DNA from: JAWLHA01 sp041690535
GTDB taxonomy: Bacteria; Pseudomonadota; Gammaproteobacteria; Thiohalomonadales; Thiohalomonadaceae
Length of the DNA stretch: 46,414 nucleotides
Reading direction: 5' to 3'
Assembly: GCA_041690535.1 (NCBI GenBank)
Contig: JAWLHA010000033.1
Span: 1-46,414 of the forward strand
A program made the position numbers and the translations under genes. Positions 24,576-32,688 of the stretch are shown here, piece after piece (the stretch's first letter is position 1; the number at the start of each line of letters is the position of its first letter). Under the pieces are notes generated by a model. The model was not told where the DNA came from. It made no database searches and was given only the letters and a program-made list of their open reading frames with translations.

Positions 24576-25532
24576 TCAACCGTACGTGGCGCGGAGCTGC
24601 TCCACGAAGGCTGCGAACTGCGCCTCGGGCAACTCGTTGATGCCGGCCGCGGCCTGGCGTCCACCGCCGGTGGGAAAGGCGCGACAGAGCTCGTCCGCGC
24701 CGGTCCTGTTGGTGAGCGGGGCGCGCACGCTGACCCGGTAGACCTCCCCGGGCAGGCGCGTCAGCAGGGCGTGGGCCCGCTCCGGGTACTGGCGGGCCAG
24801 GTCGTTGCCGAACACGCCGCTCACGCGACGGGCCCAGGGCTCATCCGGCAGGATGAACAAGGCGTGGTGCGCCCCGACGATCTCCGGCTGCAGCGCGGCA
24901 GCCTGAGCCATGTCGCCGTCGTAGCCCGCCTTCAGACGCTGGTAACCCGGCTCCTCGGCCATGAAGGCGAAGGGGTCGGCATAGCGGCTGATCAGGCGGT
25001 AGAGTTCGGCGGGATGGAAGAAGAGGTCTTCCAGGGCGACGCCATAGCCGTTGTAATTGAGGCAGGTGCCGAGTTCGCACAGCGCATCGAGCTGGGCGGC
25101 CTCCAGCCCGAGGGGCTCGGCGGCCTCGCGGGCGCGATCGTAGAGGTTATCGCCAAAGGCCCCGACCACCGCCCACGCCCGTTGGCGCCCGCCCAGCGCG
25201 CGGTCCACCAGCAGGCTGGTGCAGACATCCGGGGTGGTGTCGATGTGCGCGTCGAGGGCGGGGTGGTCGGGAATCTCACCGGCGAAGTGGTGATCGAAGT
25301 ACTCCACCCGGGCCCCGTCGGCCAGCACCTGCTCCAGTGCGCCGCGATTCTTGTCGAGGGAGATGTCGAGCACGGTGACCCGATCGCCCGGCGCGGGCTT
25401 CACCCTGGCGAGCAGGCTGATATCCCGCTTCACCCCCGTCACCAGCTCACCCTCGGTCGGCTGCTCGAGGCGCAACTGGTGCAGTGCGCAGATGCCGTCG
25501 GCATCTCCGTTGAAAACGTCATATTGCTTCAT
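24576..25532 (-). CDS. DHH-family phosphoesterase
   Basis: A 318-residue DHH-superfamily protein. The metal-binding motifs are GDADG (Asp10, Asp12), VLDISLD (Asp56) and the signature YFDHHFAG (Asp80, His81, His82). The C-terminal DHHA1-like region includes PTGGGRQAAAGINELPE. Relatives hydrolyse phosphodiester bonds in nanoRNAs, cyclic dinucleotides or other small substrates; the substrate of this subgroup is not known to me. AAGGAAG precedes the ATG. It lies 44 bases downstream of the FliL-like stop on the same strand and 118 bases upstream of the mechanosensitive channel, so it may share a transcript with the FliL-like gene. Confidence 0.9.
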   Translation of the reverse strand: MKQYDVFNGDADGICALHQLRLEQPTEGELVTGVKRDISLLARVKPAPGDRVTVLDISLDKNRGALEQVLADGARVEYFDHHFAGEIPDHPALDAHIDTTPDVCTSLLVDRALGGRQRAWAVVGAFGDNLYDRAREAAEPLGLEAAQLDALCELGTCLNYNGYGVALEDLFFHPAELYRLISRYADPFAFMAEEPGYQRLKAGYDGDMAQAAALQPEIVGAHHALFILPDEPWARRVSGVFGNDLARQYPERAHALLTRLPGEVYRVSVRAPLTNRTGADELCRAFPTGGGRQAAAGINELPEAQFAAFVEQLRATYG

Positions 25533-25576
25533 CGATTCTTCCTTAAGTAATGCGTGTGGTCACCGCCCGCGGGCGG

Positions 25577-25981
25577 TTACTGAATGACGTAGTCGGTGAA
25601 GTAGACCGCCTCGATGCCCCCCTCGCGGTGGGCCTGGCGCGCGAGGACCTCCTGCAGGGCGCTCAGTGCCTCTCCCCGCAGCGCCTCCCGACCCGAGGTG
25701 CTGCGCATCGCTTCGGCCGATTGATGGGCCAGCAACATGATCATGGCGTCCCGCACCGCCGGGCCGTGCTCCAGGAGCGCGTCGACCACCTTTTTGTCCC
25801 GCGTCATCACCTGCACCTTCACCTGCATGAACCGCAGGCGCCGACCCTCCTGCAGATTGACCACAAAGGCCGGTTCCAGCGCGTGATAGATGGCCGCGCC
25901 GGAGGCCGCCGCTTGGCCTGAGGCGTGGAGCGGCATCGCCCCTGACGCCAACAGCGCGATGCAGAGCAAACGCTTTAGCAT
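25577..25981 (-). CDS. FliL-like exported protein
   Basis: A 134-residue protein with a signal peptide or anchor (MLKRLLCIALLASGAMPLHA) and a FliL-like domain: IYHALEPAFVVNL, LRFMQVKVQVMTRDKKVVDA, the helix VRDAMIMLLAHQSAEAM, and C-terminal IEAVYFTDYVIQ. FliL binds the flagellar stator, but there are no flagellar genes in the window; isolated FliL-like proteins occur in many gammaproteobacteria with unknown roles. The frame stays open to 26173, but the extra codons are translated from the dispersed repeat (copy C), so the internal ATG at 25981 is more plausible; no strong ribosome binding site marks it. An alternative is ATG 26014. Confidence 0.8.
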   Translation of the reverse strand: MLKRLLCIALLASGAMPLHASGQAAASGAAIYHALEPAFVVNLQEGRRLRFMQVKVQVMTRDKKVVDALLEHGPAVRDAMIMLLAHQSAEAMRSTSGREALRGEALSALQEVLARQAHREGGIEAVYFTDYVIQ

Positions 25982-26059
25982 ATCGGCAAGTCCATTCAAG
26001 AGATCGGCGGCCATGATGCCATGAAGGGCACCCGCCTTCACCCCCTTCCGGGCGCAACG

Positions 26060-26220
26060 CAGGGTGAACGCACACTTATCCAAGAGGGATGTAAGTCCTT
26101 GAAAGCAGGTCGTCGGCCGCAAGGACGCGGCCGTCGAGCGTACATGGACGTATTGACAGCGACCTGCTTTCAAGGACTTACATCGCTCACAGCACGGCCG
26201 TAACTAAGTATGCGTGTAAC
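26060..26220. repeat. Dispersed repeat family, copy C (palindromic, interrupted at its right end)
   Basis: The left end is CAGGGTGAACGCACACTTA. A 24-base arm at 26089-26112 (ATGTAAGTCCTTGAAAGCAG plus GTCG) is perfectly inverted at 26160-26183. The loop holds a smaller palindrome, GGCCGC/GCGGCC. The right end, TAAGTATGCGTGTAAC, runs into a second element at 26216. The 645-base gap 25982-26626 between the FliL-like gene and xerC has no gene; it contains this copy, the inserted element, and about 180 bases of unassigned sequence next to xerC. Confidence 0.9.
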
Positions 26221-26428
26221 TACTCACCCCAGTCGGCGGCTCTGGAGTGCGGGGGCTTGCCCCCGCTTTCCCGAGGGGCGGCTTGCCGCCGTGCGCCGTG
26301 TTGTGGGCAGGCCGGGGACGCGGGAGCAAGCTCCCGTCCTGCAAAGCGGCGGCAAGCCGTCGCACTCCAAAACAAAGGTGCCGTAACCCGTAGCATCGAG
26401 ACGCGGCTGACATGGGGTGAGTAGTTAC
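26216..26428. mobile_element. 213-bp inverted-repeat element nested in repeat copy C
   Basis: The segment is bounded by a perfect 16-base inverted repeat, GTAACTACTCACCCCA at 26216-26231 and TGGGGTGAGTAGTTAC at 26413-26428. Immediately outside on both sides are termini of the dispersed family (AGTATGCGT on the left, GTATGCGTTTACCCT on the right), so it appears to have inserted into or joined two such ends. It encodes no protein. It contains a REP doublet (26244-26368). Non-autonomous MITE-like element is the best description. Confidence 0.65.
26244..26368. repeat. REP doublet (REPIN/BIME-like)
   Basis: A 26-base REP-like unit at 26244-26269, starting GGAGTGCGGGGGCTTGCCCC, is repeated in inverted orientation at 26343-26368 with 23 of 26 positions matching. 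Each unit is a small hairpin around GGCTTGCC. Inverted REP pairs of this size are moved by RAYT transposases in other bacteria; none is in the window. Confidence 0.75.
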
Positions 26429-26626
26429 GTATGCGTTTACCCTTGGGGCGCCACGGCCTACCCGAGCGGCCCGCCAAGGGGCTGATTTGCACTCTGCGCC
26501 CCGCGCGATGGGGCCTCTGGCGAGGGGGCGCGCGCCTACCGATGGTGCGTTTCAGACGTGAAGCGGCTCAAACCGGCAACCGACCAGAGCCAACCCACGC
26601 AACAGCCCGGGCCGCGCCCGGCCGCG

Positions 26627-27529
26627 CTACTCCTTCCGCCGTCGGGCGCGGGGGTGCGCCTGGTCATACACCTTGGCCAAGTGTTGGAAATCGAGATGAG
26701 TGTAGACCTGAGTGGTGGCGATGTCGGCGTGGCCGAGCAACTCCTGCACGGCCCGCAGATCGCCGCTGGATTCCAGCAGGTGGCTGGCGAAGGAGTGACG
26801 CAGCATGTGAGGGTGCACATGGGGGGCAATCCCCTGCTTGATGCCCCACTGCCGCATGCGCGCCTGGATGGCGCGGCGCGACAACCGCCGGCCTTGGCGA
26901 CTGACGAAAAGGGCCCGCTCTTCCCCAACGGCCAGATGAGTGCGCTGGGCGAGCCAGACCTCCAGCGCCGCGAGGGCGTGGCGTCCCACCGGCACCACCC
27001 GGGTCTTGGCCCCTTTGCCCGTCACCCGCACGCTCCCGTCCTGGCGGTCCACATCGCGTAAATCGAGCCCCGCCAGCTCCGCCAGGCGCAGGCCGGAGGA
27101 ATACATCAACTCCATGAGGGCCTTGTCGCGGCAGGCGAGCACCGAATCGGTCGCCACCTCCATCAGCCGCGCCGCCTCATCCACATCCAGCGCCTTGGGC
27201 AGGCGCCGCCGTGCCTTGGGGGCGGGCACGTGGACCGCAGGGTTGTTGAGCACCACCCCCTCGCGCAACAAGAAGGCGAACAGCCCCCGAATGGCCGAGA
27301 GTTCCCGCTGCAGGCTACGCCCGTCGAGACCGAGGCGATGGCGCCAGGCTACATAGGTGCGGACGTCCTGGACGGTAAGCCGGTCCCACTGGGTGATGGC
27401 CCGTTGGCGGCAAAAGGTGAGCAGGTGGGAAAGGTCCCGCCCGTAGGCGCTCAAGGTGTGGGGGGAGAGGCGCCGCTCCGTGCGCAGGTGTTCCTCGAAC
27501 CGCCGCAGCCACTCTGCGGCGTCAGACAC
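26627..27529 (-). CDS. xerC: Tyrosine recombinase XerC
   Basis: XerC with XerD resolves chromosome dimers at dif. The 300-residue protein has the N-terminal SAM-like core-binding domain (1-100) and the catalytic domain with all active residues: Arg148 (SSGLRLAEL), Lys172 (GKGAKTR), His241 and Arg244 (HMLRHSFASHLL), His267 (LLGHADI) and Tyr276 (TTQVYTHLD). The GTG at 27529 overlaps the DUF484 stop by 8 bases and gives the standard length; a longer frame reaches back into the DUF484 gene but is not conserved in character. It is last in the lptM-lysA-...-dapF-DUF484-xerC series, as in many gammaproteobacteria. Confidence 0.95.
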   Translation of the reverse strand: MSDAAEWLRRFEEHLRTERRLSPHTLSAYGRDLSHLLTFCRQRAITQWDRLTVQDVRTYVAWRHRLGLDGRSLQRELSAIRGLFAFLLREGVVLNNPAVHVPAPKARRRLPKALDVDEAARLMEVATDSVLACRDKALMELMYSSGLRLAELAGLDLRDVDRQDGSVRVTGKGAKTRVVPVGRHALAALEVWLAQRTHLAVGEERALFVSRQGRRLSRRAIQARMRQWGIKQGIAPHVHPHMLRHSFASHLLESSGDLRAVQELLGHADIATTQVYTHLDFQHLAKVYDQAHPRARRRKE

Positions 27530-28214
27530 CGCTCTCGGCCCGCAGGTGGTTGCACAGCACCCGCGCCACCACCGCGCCCAGGTGAGCGACAAAGGCGGTG
27601 CCCATCTCGGCGTGGAACCGCCTCGGATCGGCCGAGCCGACGGCCAGCAAGCCGACGCATCGGTCGTGAAGTTCATCCCACAAGGGAAGCAATACCGAAG
27701 AGCCGATGCCGCTGCCCGCCGGCCCGAACACGTAGGCAAGCTGCTCGGGGGTGAGGTAGCCGCACAGGGGCGTGTGCCGCTCCAGGGCCGCGCCGAACAA
27801 CTTCCGGGCAGAGGCCTCCGACACATCGGGACCAAACAACTTCAGCGCCACGGCGTCGGCGTTGAATTTCTCTTCCAGGGCGGCACGGAGGCGCGCCATG
27901 GCCTCACCGAGGTCGTCGCTGTCGATGAGGTCCAGGACGAGCCCCTGCAAGCGCTCCAGGAGCTGTTCATTGGCGCGGGCATTCTGCGCCATGAATTGAA
28001 ACTTGCGTGCGAGCTCCCTGTTCTGTTCGCGCAATTGCGCCACCTGCCGCTCGAGCAGGGAAGCGGCCCCCTCGATCCCCACGTGGGGGATGTCCAATTC
28101 GTCCAACAGGTAGGGGTGGCGCGAGAAAAAGGATTGATGCTGCAGCAGGTAAGCGACGACGCTCGCCTCGTCGATCCCCCCCTCCTTGCCGCCTGGCTGC
28201 GTCTTCTCACTCAT
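27522..28214 (-). CDS. DUF484 family protein
   Basis: A 230-residue DUF484 protein with the family's layout. An N-terminal helical part (VVAYLLQHQSFFSRHPYLLD, typical of DUF484) is followed by a coiled coil (LLERQVAQLREQNRELARKF) and a GAF-like C-terminal domain (SSVLLPLWDELHDRCVGLLA, then GSADPRRFHAEMGTAF). The molecular role is unknown; it is regularly found between dapF and xerC. The start codon overlaps the dapF stop by 4 bases (ATGA) and its stop overlaps the xerC start, so all three are translationally coupled. Confidence 0.93.
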   Translation of the reverse strand: MSEKTQPGGKEGGIDEASVVAYLLQHQSFFSRHPYLLDELDIPHVGIEGAASLLERQVAQLREQNRELARKFQFMAQNARANEQLLERLQGLVLDLIDSDDLGEAMARLRAALEEKFNADAVALKLFGPDVSEASARKLFGAALERHTPLCGYLTPEQLAYVFGPAGSGIGSSVLLPLWDELHDRCVGLLAVGSADPRRFHAEMGTAFVAHLGAVVARVLCNHLRAESGV

Positions 28215-29041
28215 AGTTCAATACTGCCCTCGAACACCCGGGTTGCCGGCCCGCTCATCCACAAGGGGGCGGGCTCTCCCTCCCAGCGGATGGTCAGGCG
28301 CCCCCCCGGCAGGTCCACATCCACACACGGTCCGAGCACGCCCCACCGCCGTCCCACGGCCACGGCGGCGCAGGCCCCGGTCCCGCACGCCAGCGTCTCG
28401 CCCGCCCCCCGTTCGTACACACGCAAGCGAATATGATCGGGCCCCATCACCTGCATGAACCCCACATTGACCCGTTCAGGGAAACGGGGGTGGGACTCCA
28501 GGACAGATCCCAGGGTGGTCACCGGGGCCCGCTCCAGGTCAGGCACCAGCAGCACGGCATGGGGGTTGCCCATGGAGACTGCGCCTATCTCCACCTCCTG
28601 CGCCCCGGCACGCACGCTGTAGTGCGGCGCCTCCGCATCGGCGCGGAAGGGGAGGGCCTCGGGGGCGAAGCGCGGCGCGCCCATGTTCACCCGCACCAGA
28701 CCATCCGCCTCCAGATAGAGGGTGATGATGCCGGAGGCGGTCTCCACCACGATTTCGTCCTTCTCCGTGAGCCCCTGCTCCCGCACGAAACGGGCGAAAC
28801 AGCGGGCCCCGTTGCCGCACTGGGCCACCTCGCCCCCGTCGGCATTGAAGATGCGGTAGCGGAAGTCGACGCCGGGCGCCGTGGGCCGCTCCACCAGGAG
28901 TAACTGGTCGCAACCGATGCCGAAGCGCCGATCCGCAAGAAAACGCACCTGCTCCGGGCCGAGATTCACCGTCTGGCGAATCGCATCGAACACCACGAAG
29001 TCGTTGCCCAGGCCCTGCATCTTGGTGAAATTCAAACGCAT
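28211..29041 (-). CDS. dapF: Diaminopimelate epimerase
   Basis: DapF interconverts LL- and meso-diaminopimelate, supplying lysine synthesis and peptidoglycan. The 276-residue protein has both catalytic cysteines, Cys75 in AQCGNGARCFARF and Cys219 in TLACGTGACAAVAVG, and the N-terminal signature MQGLGNDFVVFDA. No cofactor motif is expected. The ATG at 29041 gives the normal family length; a frame extension of six codons upstream is possible. LysA, the next step of the pathway, is encoded upstream on the same strand, here separated by the CoA-binding gene. The 204 bases between dapF and that gene (29042-29245) hold no gene I recognise. Confidence 0.97.
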   Translation of the reverse strand: MRLNFTKMQGLGNDFVVFDAIRQTVNLGPEQVRFLADRRFGIGCDQLLLVERPTAPGVDFRYRIFNADGGEVAQCGNGARCFARFVREQGLTEKDEIVVETASGIITLYLEADGLVRVNMGAPRFAPEALPFRADAEAPHYSVRAGAQEVEIGAVSMGNPHAVLLVPDLERAPVTTLGSVLESHPRFPERVNVGFMQVMGPDHIRLRVYERGAGETLACGTGACAAVAVGRRWGVLGPCVDVDLPGGRLTIRWEGEPAPLWMSGPATRVFEGSIEL

Positions 29042-29245
29042 GTTCAGTAGGTTACCCACCGCACGAGAAGATTGAAAGCCGCCCCTGCAGCCCCGCTCTG
29101 CCGGCCTCGCGGCGTGCTCGCTGGGCCCGAGGGGAAATCACCCGAGATCCATCGCAGGCTTTGGAAGCCGGCCGCCGCGGATGGGTCCCGCTGCGCTGCA
29201 CCCTGCGAGGGTGCCTGCATCGACCAGCCGCATTGTCCGCGCGCT

Positions 29246-29692
29246 TCAGGAGGCAGCCTCCCCGGGGGCGCCGCAGAGCGGGCCGAAATGGACAAGATCG
29301 CGGTAAATGCAGCGGTCCATCACGACCGTGATCCCGGCCGCCCGGGCCCGCAGGGCAGCCGCTTCGTTCACCACGCCGTCCTGGAGCCAGAGGGCCGGAA
29401 TCCCCATGGCGATGCAGGCGTCCACGATGGGCTCGACGTGCTCCGGGGCACGGAATACATCCACCAGATCCACCGGGCCAGGGAGCTGGTGCAGATCGGC
29501 CACGGCCCGCTCGCCGAGAATCGTCTCCACCGCCGGTCGCACCGGGGTGATCCGGTAGCCGAACTGCTGCAACGCGTGGGCCACCTGGTGGCTGGGCCGG
29601 TCGGCCTTGGGAGAGAGCCCCACCACCGCAATGTGCTTCACCCGCGCCAGCAAGGCGCGAATCTCCGCCTCGGGGGGATTTTGGAACGCCAT
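29246..29692 (-). CDS. CoA-binding (Rossmann) domain protein
   Basis: A 148-residue single-domain CoA-binding protein of the YccU type. The Rossmann start is IAVVGLSPKADRPSHQVAHA, followed by GYRITPVRPAVETILGERAV, VDLVDVFRAPEHVEPIVDAC, ALWLQDGVVNEAAALRARAA and the ending VVMDRCIYRDLVHFG. Members bind CoA or a nucleotide; their physiological role is unclear. ATG 29692 has GGAGG just upstream and overlaps by one base the TGA of a possible small upstream frame (TGATG). It is an insertion between lysA and dapF, which are usually adjacent. Confidence 0.9.
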   Translation of the reverse strand: MAFQNPPEAEIRALLARVKHIAVVGLSPKADRPSHQVAHALQQFGYRITPVRPAVETILGERAVADLHQLPGPVDLVDVFRAPEHVEPIVDACIAMGIPALWLQDGVVNEAAALRARAAGITVVMDRCIYRDLVHFGPLCGAPGEAAS

Positions 29693-29859
29693 CACGCCTC
29701 CATGTAACCGTGAACGATGAAGTGGCGGGCGCTCACGGCCGTCACCTGAAAGTAAGAGCCCTGCGGCCGCCGGCGGCTCCCGCACCTCCTGGGGCCGATA
29801 GGCGGCCAGCAGGGAGTGATACCAAGCGTGCTGCCGCACTTCGGGCTCGCCGGCCGCAT
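29692..29859 (-). CDS. Possible small coupled open reading frame, or gene remnant
   Basis: A 55-codon frame begins at ATG 29859, 17 bases after the lysA stop, and ends with TGA in a TGATG overlap with the CoA-binding gene, which hints at coupled translation. The last 22 residues (GSYFQVTAVSARHFIVHGYM) look protein-like. The first half is rich in Arg, Pro and Cys and reads better in another frame (EVRQHAWYHSLLAAYRP), so a frameshifted remnant of a longer gene is the alternative. I do not recognise either segment. Confidence 0.3.
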   Translation of the reverse strand: MRPASPKCGSTLGITPCWPPIGPRRCGSRRRPQGSYFQVTAVSARHFIVHGYMEA

Positions 29860-29875
29860 CGCGCGATCCCCTGGA

Positions 29876-31126
29876 CTACTCCGGCAGCACGCTCTCCAGG
29901 GCGAAGAGCTCCGTCACGCTCTCCCGGGCCCGCACCAGATGCGCCCGGCTGCCGTCCACCATCACCTCGGCGGCGCGGGGGCGGGTGTTATAGTTGGAGC
30001 TCATGGCAAAGCCGTAGGCCCCCGCCGAGCGCACCGCCAGCAGATCCCCCTCGAGGAGGGCCAACTCGCGTCCCTTGCCGAGGAAGTCACCGGTTTCGCA
30101 CACCGGGCCAACCACATCGTAGCTCCGTGCCGGCAGGTCGGGACGCGGGCGGACCGGGACGATGGTCTGCCAGGCGTTGTAGAGGGCCGGACGCATGAGG
30201 TCGTTCATGGCGGCATCCACCACCGCGAAGTCCTTGTGATCGGTGTGCTTGAGGTACTCCACGCGGGTCAGCAACACCCCTCCGTTGCCGACAATGGCCC
30301 GACCGGGCTCGATAATGAGTTTGAGGTCGTGGTCGGCGAGCCGCTCCAGCAGCGGCGCCATGAAGTCCCCCGGCAGGGGTGGGGTCTCGTTGCGGTAGGT
30401 GATGCCGAGACCGCCGCCCAAATCGATGTGACGGATGGCGATGCCGCGGACGCAGAGTTCGTCGACCAGACGGATCACCCGGTCGAGCGCGTCGGCGAAG
30501 GGGGTCGTGTCGGTGATCTGGGAGCCGATGTGGCAGTCGATCCCTATCACCTCCAGATGCGGCAGGCCGGCGGCGCGGGCGTAGACGGCCGGGGACCGCT
30601 CAATGGCAATACCGAACTTGTTCTCCTTCAGTCCGGTGGAGATGTAGGGGTGGGTCTTGGCGTCCACATCGGGGTTGACCCGCAGCGAGACCGGCGCCCG
30701 GACCCCCAACTCACCGGCTACCCGGTTGAGCCGTTCGAGTTCGGGCTCGGACTCCACGTTGAAGCAGTGGATCCCCACCTCCAGGGCGCGGCGCATCTCC
30801 TCTTCGCGCTTGCCGACCCCCGAAAAGACCACCTTGGCCGGGTCGCCGCCCGCGGCCAGCACCCGCTCCAGTTCCCCCCCGGAGACGATATCGAATCCCG
30901 AACCGAGGCGGGCCAGGAGGTTGAGCACGGCAAGGTTGGAGTTCGCCTTGACCGCATAGCAGATCAGATGTTCCACCCCGGCCAGGGCCGCCTCGAAGGC
31001 TTGCCAATGACGCTCGATGGTGGCGCGGGAATAGACGTAGACGGGGGTGCCGTAGACCTCCGCCACCTCGGCGAGGTCGACCTCTTCGGCACACAGACGG
31101 CCGTTCTGGTACTGGAAATGGTCCAT
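29876..31126 (-). CDS. lysA: Diaminopimelate decarboxylase
   Basis: LysA decarboxylates meso-diaminopimelate to L-lysine using pyridoxal phosphate. The 416-residue protein has the alanine-racemase-like barrel with the PLP lysine in CYAVKANSN (Lys60), the glycine/histidine motif IDCHIGSQI, the phosphate-binding region HIDLGGGLGITY and EPGRAIVGNGG, and the C-terminal CETGDFLGKGREL that reaches across the dimer. It starts 6 bases after the lptM stop, and no separate ribosome binding site is obvious, so it is probably translated with lptM. Confidence 0.97.
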   Translation of the reverse strand: MDHFQYQNGRLCAEEVDLAEVAEVYGTPVYVYSRATIERHWQAFEAALAGVEHLICYAVKANSNLAVLNLLARLGSGFDIVSGGELERVLAAGGDPAKVVFSGVGKREEEMRRALEVGIHCFNVESEPELERLNRVAGELGVRAPVSLRVNPDVDAKTHPYISTGLKENKFGIAIERSPAVYARAAGLPHLEVIGIDCHIGSQITDTTPFADALDRVIRLVDELCVRGIAIRHIDLGGGLGITYRNETPPLPGDFMAPLLERLADHDLKLIIEPGRAIVGNGGVLLTRVEYLKHTDHKDFAVVDAAMNDLMRPALYNAWQTIVPVRPRPDLPARSYDVVGPVCETGDFLGKGRELALLEGDLLAVRSAGAYGFAMSSNYNTRPRAAEVMVDGSRAHLVRARESVTELFALESVLPE

Positions 31127-31132
31127 GGGCGG

Positions 31133-31276
31133 TTACTGCCTTTTCTGCTGTTCCTGTGGGGTCGGCTCTTCCGGCAGATACAACGGGCCTTTGGCGCCGC
31201 ACCCCGACACCATGGCGCCGAACCCCAGCACGGCAATGACGGCCCACAGCAGGTAATTGGCCCAACAAAAGCGCAT
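31133..31276 (-). CDS. lptM: LPS translocon maturation chaperone-like lipoprotein LptM (YifL)
   Basis: A 47-residue lipoprotein, short enough to be missed by length cut-offs. It has a hydrophobic signal (WANYLLWAVIAVLGFGAMV), lipobox VSGC with Cys26, and the family signature GCGAKGPLYLPE right after the cysteine. LptM binds the LptDE outer-membrane complex and aids its maturation. A strong ribosome binding site, GGAGGAG (minus strand, 31280-31286), precedes the ATG. The position directly upstream of lysA and divergent from cyaY is the standard gammaproteobacterial arrangement. Confidence 0.93.
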   Translation of the reverse strand: MRFCWANYLLWAVIAVLGFGAMVSGCGAKGPLYLPEEPTPQEQQKRQ

Positions 31277-31311
31277 CGTCTCCTCCGCGGCAAAGCGGCT
31301 TAAAATGCGAC

Positions 31312-31346
31312 AGTATAAAGGACAATTGGTCGTTGGTCGTTGGTCG
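31312..31346 (-). promoter_or_regulatory. Putative lptM promoter with three tandem TTGGTCG repeats
   Basis: On the minus strand TATACT (31312-31317 on the plus strand as AGTATA) is a good -10 hexamer 35 bases before lptM. No strong -35 is present; instead three perfect head-to-tail TTGGTCG units occupy 31326-31346 where a -35 element or activator site would lie. The region is shared with divergent cyaY. Confidence 0.45.
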
Positions 31347-31457
31347 CGAACGGTGGCCCATGGGTGATCCGTTCGGTGCCCAAGGGAAAGCTTGCGGCCG
31401 GGGCTTGGCTGGCACTATCTTTTCGCTCTGGACCATTCCCGAGGATACCTGTGAGAC

Positions 31458-31787
31458 ATGATCAGCGAGTCCGAATTCAACCGACACATCGATGAGACCC
31501 TCCTGAAGATCGAGGAGGCCATCGACGAGAGCGGGGCCGAGATCGATTACGAGAATGTCAGCGGGATCCTCACGCTTACCTTCGAGGACGGGTCCCAAAT
31601 CATCATCAACCGCCAAACCCCCGCCCGCCAACTCTGGGTCGCTGCAAAGAGCGGAGGGCACCACTTCGACTTCGAGACCACGGAAGGGAGCTGGATCCGT
31701 GACCGCGATCGAGCCCCTCTCTTCGAGATCCTCAGCGCCCTCGCCAGCGACCAGGCGGGAGAGTCGGTGGCCCTCTCTGCGGAGTGA
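31458..31787 (+). CDS. cyaY: Frataxin-like iron donor CyaY
   Basis: CyaY binds iron and modulates iron-sulfur cluster assembly by IscS/IscU. The 109-residue protein fits the bacterial frataxin length and has the acidic first helix (FNRHIDETLLKIEEAIDESG), the sheet core GILTLTFEDGSQIIINRQTP, the conserved QLWVAAKSGGHHFDF, and the C-terminal helix starting near LFEILSALAS. It is divergent from lptM-lysA as in other gammaproteobacteria. Confidence 0.96.
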   Translation: MISESEFNRHIDETLLKIEEAIDESGAEIDYENVSGILTLTFEDGSQIIINRQTPARQLWVAAKSGGHHFDFETTEGSWIRDRDRAPLFEILSALASDQAGESVALSAE

Positions 31788-31970
31788 GCCTTATGGACAG
31801 TTTGGGCTGCGAGCGGCTGGCCCGCAGCTCTAACGGCACTGGCAATGGCCACGGCGGAGGCAACCGCCGCCTGGCGGGGACGCCGCTCTGCGGCAGCTCG
31901 GCGCCATCCCATGCAACCCATGGGGAAGAGATGCGGGCTGGTCGGGGCGATTGAGCAGGAACAACAGCCG

Positions 31971-32576
31971 TTATTCAGCCACGCCTTTTCGCCACACCAG
32001 CGTCCGGTTGTTCACCGGCATCGGGCAATCCTCTTCCAGGACCATGCCCGCCTGCCCGGCCAGGGCATTCAGGGCCTCCACATCGCGCAGGCCGCTCTCG
32101 GGGTCGCGGGCCTTCAGCCACGCGTCGAAGCGGAGATTGCTGTCACTGGTGAATTGGCCCCCGTAATTGAAGGGGCCGTAAAGAGCGAACACTCCGCCCG
32201 GACGTAGCACCCGACCCACCCCGGCGAACAGGCATGCCACACAGCGCATCGACATGATGTGGGAGGTGTTGGCACTGAACACCGCGTCGTAAGGGCCTGC
32301 CGGCCAAGGGTCGGCGCACACCTCCAGGAGCAGCGGGGCCCCCACGTTGGGCAACTGCGCGTCAGCCAACCAGGCGGCGATCCCTTCATGGTTCGCGGCC
32401 ACATCGCTGGTCTGCCACATCAGATGGGGCAGGTGGCGGGCGAAGTGCACCGCATGCTGACCGGTGCCGCTCCCCACTTCCAACACGGCAGTGGCGTTGT
32501 CGAACACCCGCTTGAGCACCGCGAGGATGGGCGCTTTGTTCTGTTCACAAGACTCCGAGAATGGTTTTGAACCCAT
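31971..32576 (-). CDS. DUF938 SAM-dependent methyltransferase
   Basis: A 201-residue class I methyltransferase-fold protein of the DUF938 family. The characteristic start is PFSESCEQNKAPILAVL, the SAM-binding glycine loop VLEVGSGTGQHAVHFA, then the segment FSANTSHIMSM and a C-terminal part with GPFNYGGQFTSDSN. The substrate is unknown. It is monocistronic and divergent from the cytochrome gene. The gap between cyaY and this gene (31788-31970) shows nothing I can name. Confidence 0.93.
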   Translation of the reverse strand: MGSKPFSESCEQNKAPILAVLKRVFDNATAVLEVGSGTGQHAVHFARHLPHLMWQTSDVAANHEGIAAWLADAQLPNVGAPLLLEVCADPWPAGPYDAVFSANTSHIMSMRCVACLFAGVGRVLRPGGVFALYGPFNYGGQFTSDSNLRFDAWLKARDPESGLRDVEALNALAGQAGMVLEEDCPMPVNNRTLVWRKGVAE

Positions 32577-32688
32577 GCGCTTTACACCGCCCCTCCGAAT
32601 TGGGAATATCCCGATGAAAAGTGATCAATATCAATGTAGCACATCATAATTTTCTAATAGATTGCATTTTTTTGGGGAGAGGGGAAAC

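Noticed and set aside
22193..24640. An 815-codon plus-strand frame opposite the mechanosensitive channel
   Set aside because: Antisense shadow of the channel gene; composition is an artefact of the coiled-coil coding sequence.
25577..25981. Part of a flagellar cluster
   Set aside because: Only a FliL-like domain is present and no flagellar gene lies in the window.
26627..27529. XerC as the integrase of a mobile island
   Set aside because: It lies in the conserved dapF-DUF484-xerC series and is coupled to DUF484, so it is the housekeeping recombinase.
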